NCBI RefSeq assembly: GCF_963678635.1
Contig: NC_087069.1
Coordinates: 33,937,090 to 34,001,089 of the forward strand
DNA length: 64,000 nucleotides
Reading direction: 5' to 3'
Source: Symsagittifera roscoffensis
Taxonomy: Eukaryota > Xenacoelomorpha > Acoela > Convolutidae
The notes under the pieces are model-generated. The model saw nothing but the letters and a program-made list of their open reading frames with translations, did no database searches and was not told the DNA's origin. Both the position numbers and the translations under genes were made by a program. This document shows, piece after piece, positions 63,965 to 64,000 of the stretch (position 1 is the first letter of the stretch; every line of letters starts with the position of its first letter).

Positions 63965-64000
63965 TCGGAAAGCCTGTGGGAGGTGCTCCAAACATGGAAG

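Larger units (their letters stand above)
44626..64000 (+). mobile_element. Retroelement B: giant Ty3/gypsy-type element with accessory ORFs
   Basis: The order is Gag, PR, RT, RNase H, IN, macrodomain, ORF2 (SGNH), ORF3, ORF4, all on one strand over at least 17 kb and cut by the window edge. PR-RT-RH-IN is the Ty3/gypsy order. The gag-pol part has four in-frame stops (47821 TAG, 48957 TAG, 51105 TGA, 52518 TAA) and frame changes near 48.2, 53.2, 53.88 and 54.36 kb. The left limit is uncertain and may reach about 42.6 kb. Terminal repeats are not demonstrated. Confidence 0.88.

Noticed and set aside
1-64000. CRISPR arrays, bacterial operons or prophage
   Set aside because: Spliced host gene, PLE and Ty3/gypsy elements show a eukaryotic genome. 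The tandem arrays have no unique spacers.

Overview
This window is eukaryotic, almost certainly from an invertebrate animal. It has an A+T-rich intergenic background, a spliced ciliary gene (TTC12) whose GT-AG introns are full of repeats, and animal-type retroelements. I cannot name the species from the sequence.

Layout. (1) 1-2.2 kb: relics of a Penelope-like element (PLE, + strand) and the 3' tail of another retroelement (- strand). (2) 2.2-15.6 kb: no convincing gene. This stretch holds a tRNA-derived SINE head, a fold-back repeat at about 6.4-6.9 kb, a 737-bp palindromic Tc1/mariner-type MITE flanked by TA (7013-7749), a 1-kb minisatellite of 21-bp units (9.47-10.47 kb) and further inverted and dispersed repeats. 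(3) 15.7-23.1 kb (- strand): a complete three-exon TTC12 gene. The joined reading frame is 791 codons, and the splice phases agree. (4) 24.2-35.4 kb (- strand): retroelement A, an internally deleted relative of element B. It has three long open frames: Gag N-terminus joined to integrase and a macrodomain, an ORF2 N-terminus, and ORF4. Apparently identical 1738-bp direct repeats flank it, and these contain the 5' exons of TTC12. (5) 37.7-38.6 kb (+): a single ORF with an SGNH/GDSL hydrolase domain. (6) 38.9-42.2 kb (-): a second, longer PLE with a PHD-type zinc finger inside its reverse transcriptase and a GIY-YIG nuclease. (7) 42.4-47.0 kb: a repeat-rich leader with 70-bp tandem repeats, G-runs, and a 1.15-kb unit duplicated in tandem, each copy carrying about 40 copies of a 14-bp motif. 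(8) 47.0-64.0 kb (+): retroelement B, a giant Ty3/gypsy-type element that runs off the right edge. Its order is Gag (coiled coil, capsid, two zinc knuckles), protease, RT, RNase H, integrase, macrodomain, ORF2 (coiled coil plus SGNH hydrolase), ORF3 (start of a second SGNH-like domain, broken by two stops) and ORF4 (unknown).

Main result. Elements A and B define a family of very large LTR-type retroelements. The Pol polyprotein ends in a TARG1-like macrodomain and is followed by at least three accessory ORFs on the same strand, one with a complete SGNH catalytic set. A is not a random wreck of this plan: its large deletions left all three remaining frames open. In B the gag-pol part is broken by four stops and several frame changes, while ORF2 and most of ORF3 and ORF4 remain open. 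The terminal repeats of B were not seen, because its right end lies outside the window.
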